DNA of 64,000 nucleotides from a bacterium (lineage in GTDB: Bacteria > Sysuimicrobiota > Sysuimicrobiia > Sysuimicrobiales > Segetimicrobiaceae): contig DATGHU010000011.1 of assembly GCA_035307765.1 (NCBI GenBank), positions 1 through 64,000 of the forward strand, in the 5' to 3' direction. Below, piece after piece: positions 63,765-64,000 of the stretch. Made by a program: the position numbers and the translations under genes. Every line of letters begins with the position of its first letter. The stretch's first letter is position 1. The notes beneath the pieces are model-generated. The model made no database searches. It was not told the origin of the DNA and worked only from the letters and a program-made list of their open reading frames with translations.

Positions 63765-63780
63765 CGCCGCTCGAGCGGCG
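63765..63780 (-). terminator. Perfect 16-bp palindrome just after the stop of the cut right-edge gene
   Basis: CGCCGCTCGAGCGGCG is self-complementary and starts 2 nt after the stop of the gene at 63782. It could form a hairpin that ends or pauses transcription before the LpxB-like promoter. No T-run follows on the minus strand, so it is not a textbook terminator. Confidence 0.3.
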
Positions 63781-63781
63781 A

Positions 63782-64000
63782 TCAGCGCGAGACGTCGGCG
63801 GTCCGGCTCTTCGGCCCGGGCCCGGAGAGCCAGAACGCCTGCGACCACGCCGTCCCTCGCGCGTCCAGGCACTCGACGCGTACGAATCCTTCATCGCCGC
63901 CCGGATGATACGCCGCCTCGGGTCCTCCGCGCTCGTGGCGGACGGCGCCGTGCGCATCGAGGAATCGAATCCTGGCGGCATCCGTCGTGCATGTGATCGC
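63782..64000 (-). CDS. C-terminal fragment of a gene cut by the window edge, possibly PHP-domain metallohydrolase
   Basis: 72 codons are visible and the frame is open to base 64000. The translation ends RIRFLDAHGAVRHERGG...YHPGGDEGFVRVECLDARGTAWSQAFWLSGPGPKSRTADVSR with a stop at 63784-63782. FVRVECLDARGTAWSQAFWL resembles the C-terminal strand domain of PHP-type (CehA/McbA-like) phosphoesterases, in which a YVRVEV...AWSNPIWL ending is common. That match is from memory and weak; only the coding nature is well supported. Confidence 0.6.
   Translation of the reverse strand, partial: AITCTTDAARIRFLDAHGAVRHERGGPEAAYHPGGDEGFVRVECLDARGTAWSQAFWLSGPGPKSRTADVSR

Noticed and set aside
63724-63981. An 86-codon N-terminal extension of the LpxB-like protein
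   Set aside because: It overlaps the promoter, the palindrome and the tail of the upstream gene; ATG 63723 follows a TATAAT box.
1-64000. tRNA, rRNA, CRISPR repeats, transposase genes and attachment sites
   Set aside because: No cloverleaf, regularly spaced direct repeats, transposase-like protein or integrase was seen by eye; a covariance-model search would be needed for small RNAs.

Overview
The window is an almost unbroken block of surface-glycan genes from a high-GC bacterium with an outer membrane. I read 55 protein-coding genes, two of them cut by the window edges. I saw no rRNA, tRNA, CRISPR array or insertion sequence. Evidence for an outer membrane is an LptA/LptD-like secreted barrel protein (52037-53599), a type I ABC half-transporter of the MsbA kind (55071-56825) and two LpxB-like glycosyltransferases (61298-63723). 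The fused homocysteine methyltransferase/MTHFR (49388-51262), the LmeA-like DUF2993 protein and the SNGxGED-type LpxB relative are combinations I associate with Terrabacteria diderms (Deinococcus, Armatimonadetes, cyanobacterial side branches and uncultivated lineages) rather than with Proteobacteria. This placement is an inference; no marker gene settles it.

Layout. 1-8.8 kb (minus): Wzy-like membrane protein (cut), GT-A-like protein, methyltransferase, Wzx flippase, UDP-sugar dehydrogenase, priming sugar transferase, PLP sugar aminotransferase and a UDP-sulfoquinovose synthase-like epimerase. 9.2-9.9 kb (plus): a lone methyltransferase. 10.1-27.4 kb (minus): an accessory block with three related large membrane proteins of a family I do not recognise, two methyltransferases, four NDP-sugar epimerases/dehydrogenases, a UGDH homologue without its catalytic Cys, a Gfo/Idh oxidoreductase, a nucleotidyltransferase-PfkB fusion, a GT2 and a thiamine-dependent E1 alpha/beta pair. 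27.8-30.2 kb (plus): heptose-phosphate kinase and O-antigen ligase-like protein. 30.2-49.4 kb (minus): a second polysaccharide locus with heptose genes (SIS isomerase, HAD phosphatase, nucleotidyltransferase, small transaldolase), several glycosyltransferases, a second flippase, a second priming transferase, GDP-mannose epimerase, canonical UGDH and a second ligase/polymerase. 49.4-55 kb (minus): MetH-like/MTHFR fusion, DUF2993, LptD-like protein and phosphomannomutase. 55.1-59.7 kb (plus): ABC exporter and three tandem GT2 paralogues. 59.6-64 kb (minus): GT39, two LpxB-like proteins and the tail of another gene.

How it works together. Two Wzx flippases, two priming phosphotransferases and three candidate polymerase/ligase proteins suggest two juxtaposed Wzx/Wzy-type pathways. 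Sugar supply appears to include uronic acids (UGDH), GDP-D-glycero-alpha-D-manno-heptose (GmhA-, HddA-, GmhB- and HddC-like genes), GDP-L-galactose or a related sugar, an amino sugar and possibly sulfoquinovose. The right-hand 15 kb looks like a glycolipid assembly and export module feeding the outer membrane. Many neighbours overlap by ATGA or GTGA, so transcription is probably in long operons. Three genes have a -10 box only 6-7 nt before the ATG, which points to leaderless mRNAs.

The most novel feature is the trio of large membrane proteins at 10117-12030, 12067-13554 and 25263-27449. They share at least five short motifs in the same order and sit among sugar-modification genes, which suggests an undescribed GT-C-like glycosyltransferase or polymerase family.
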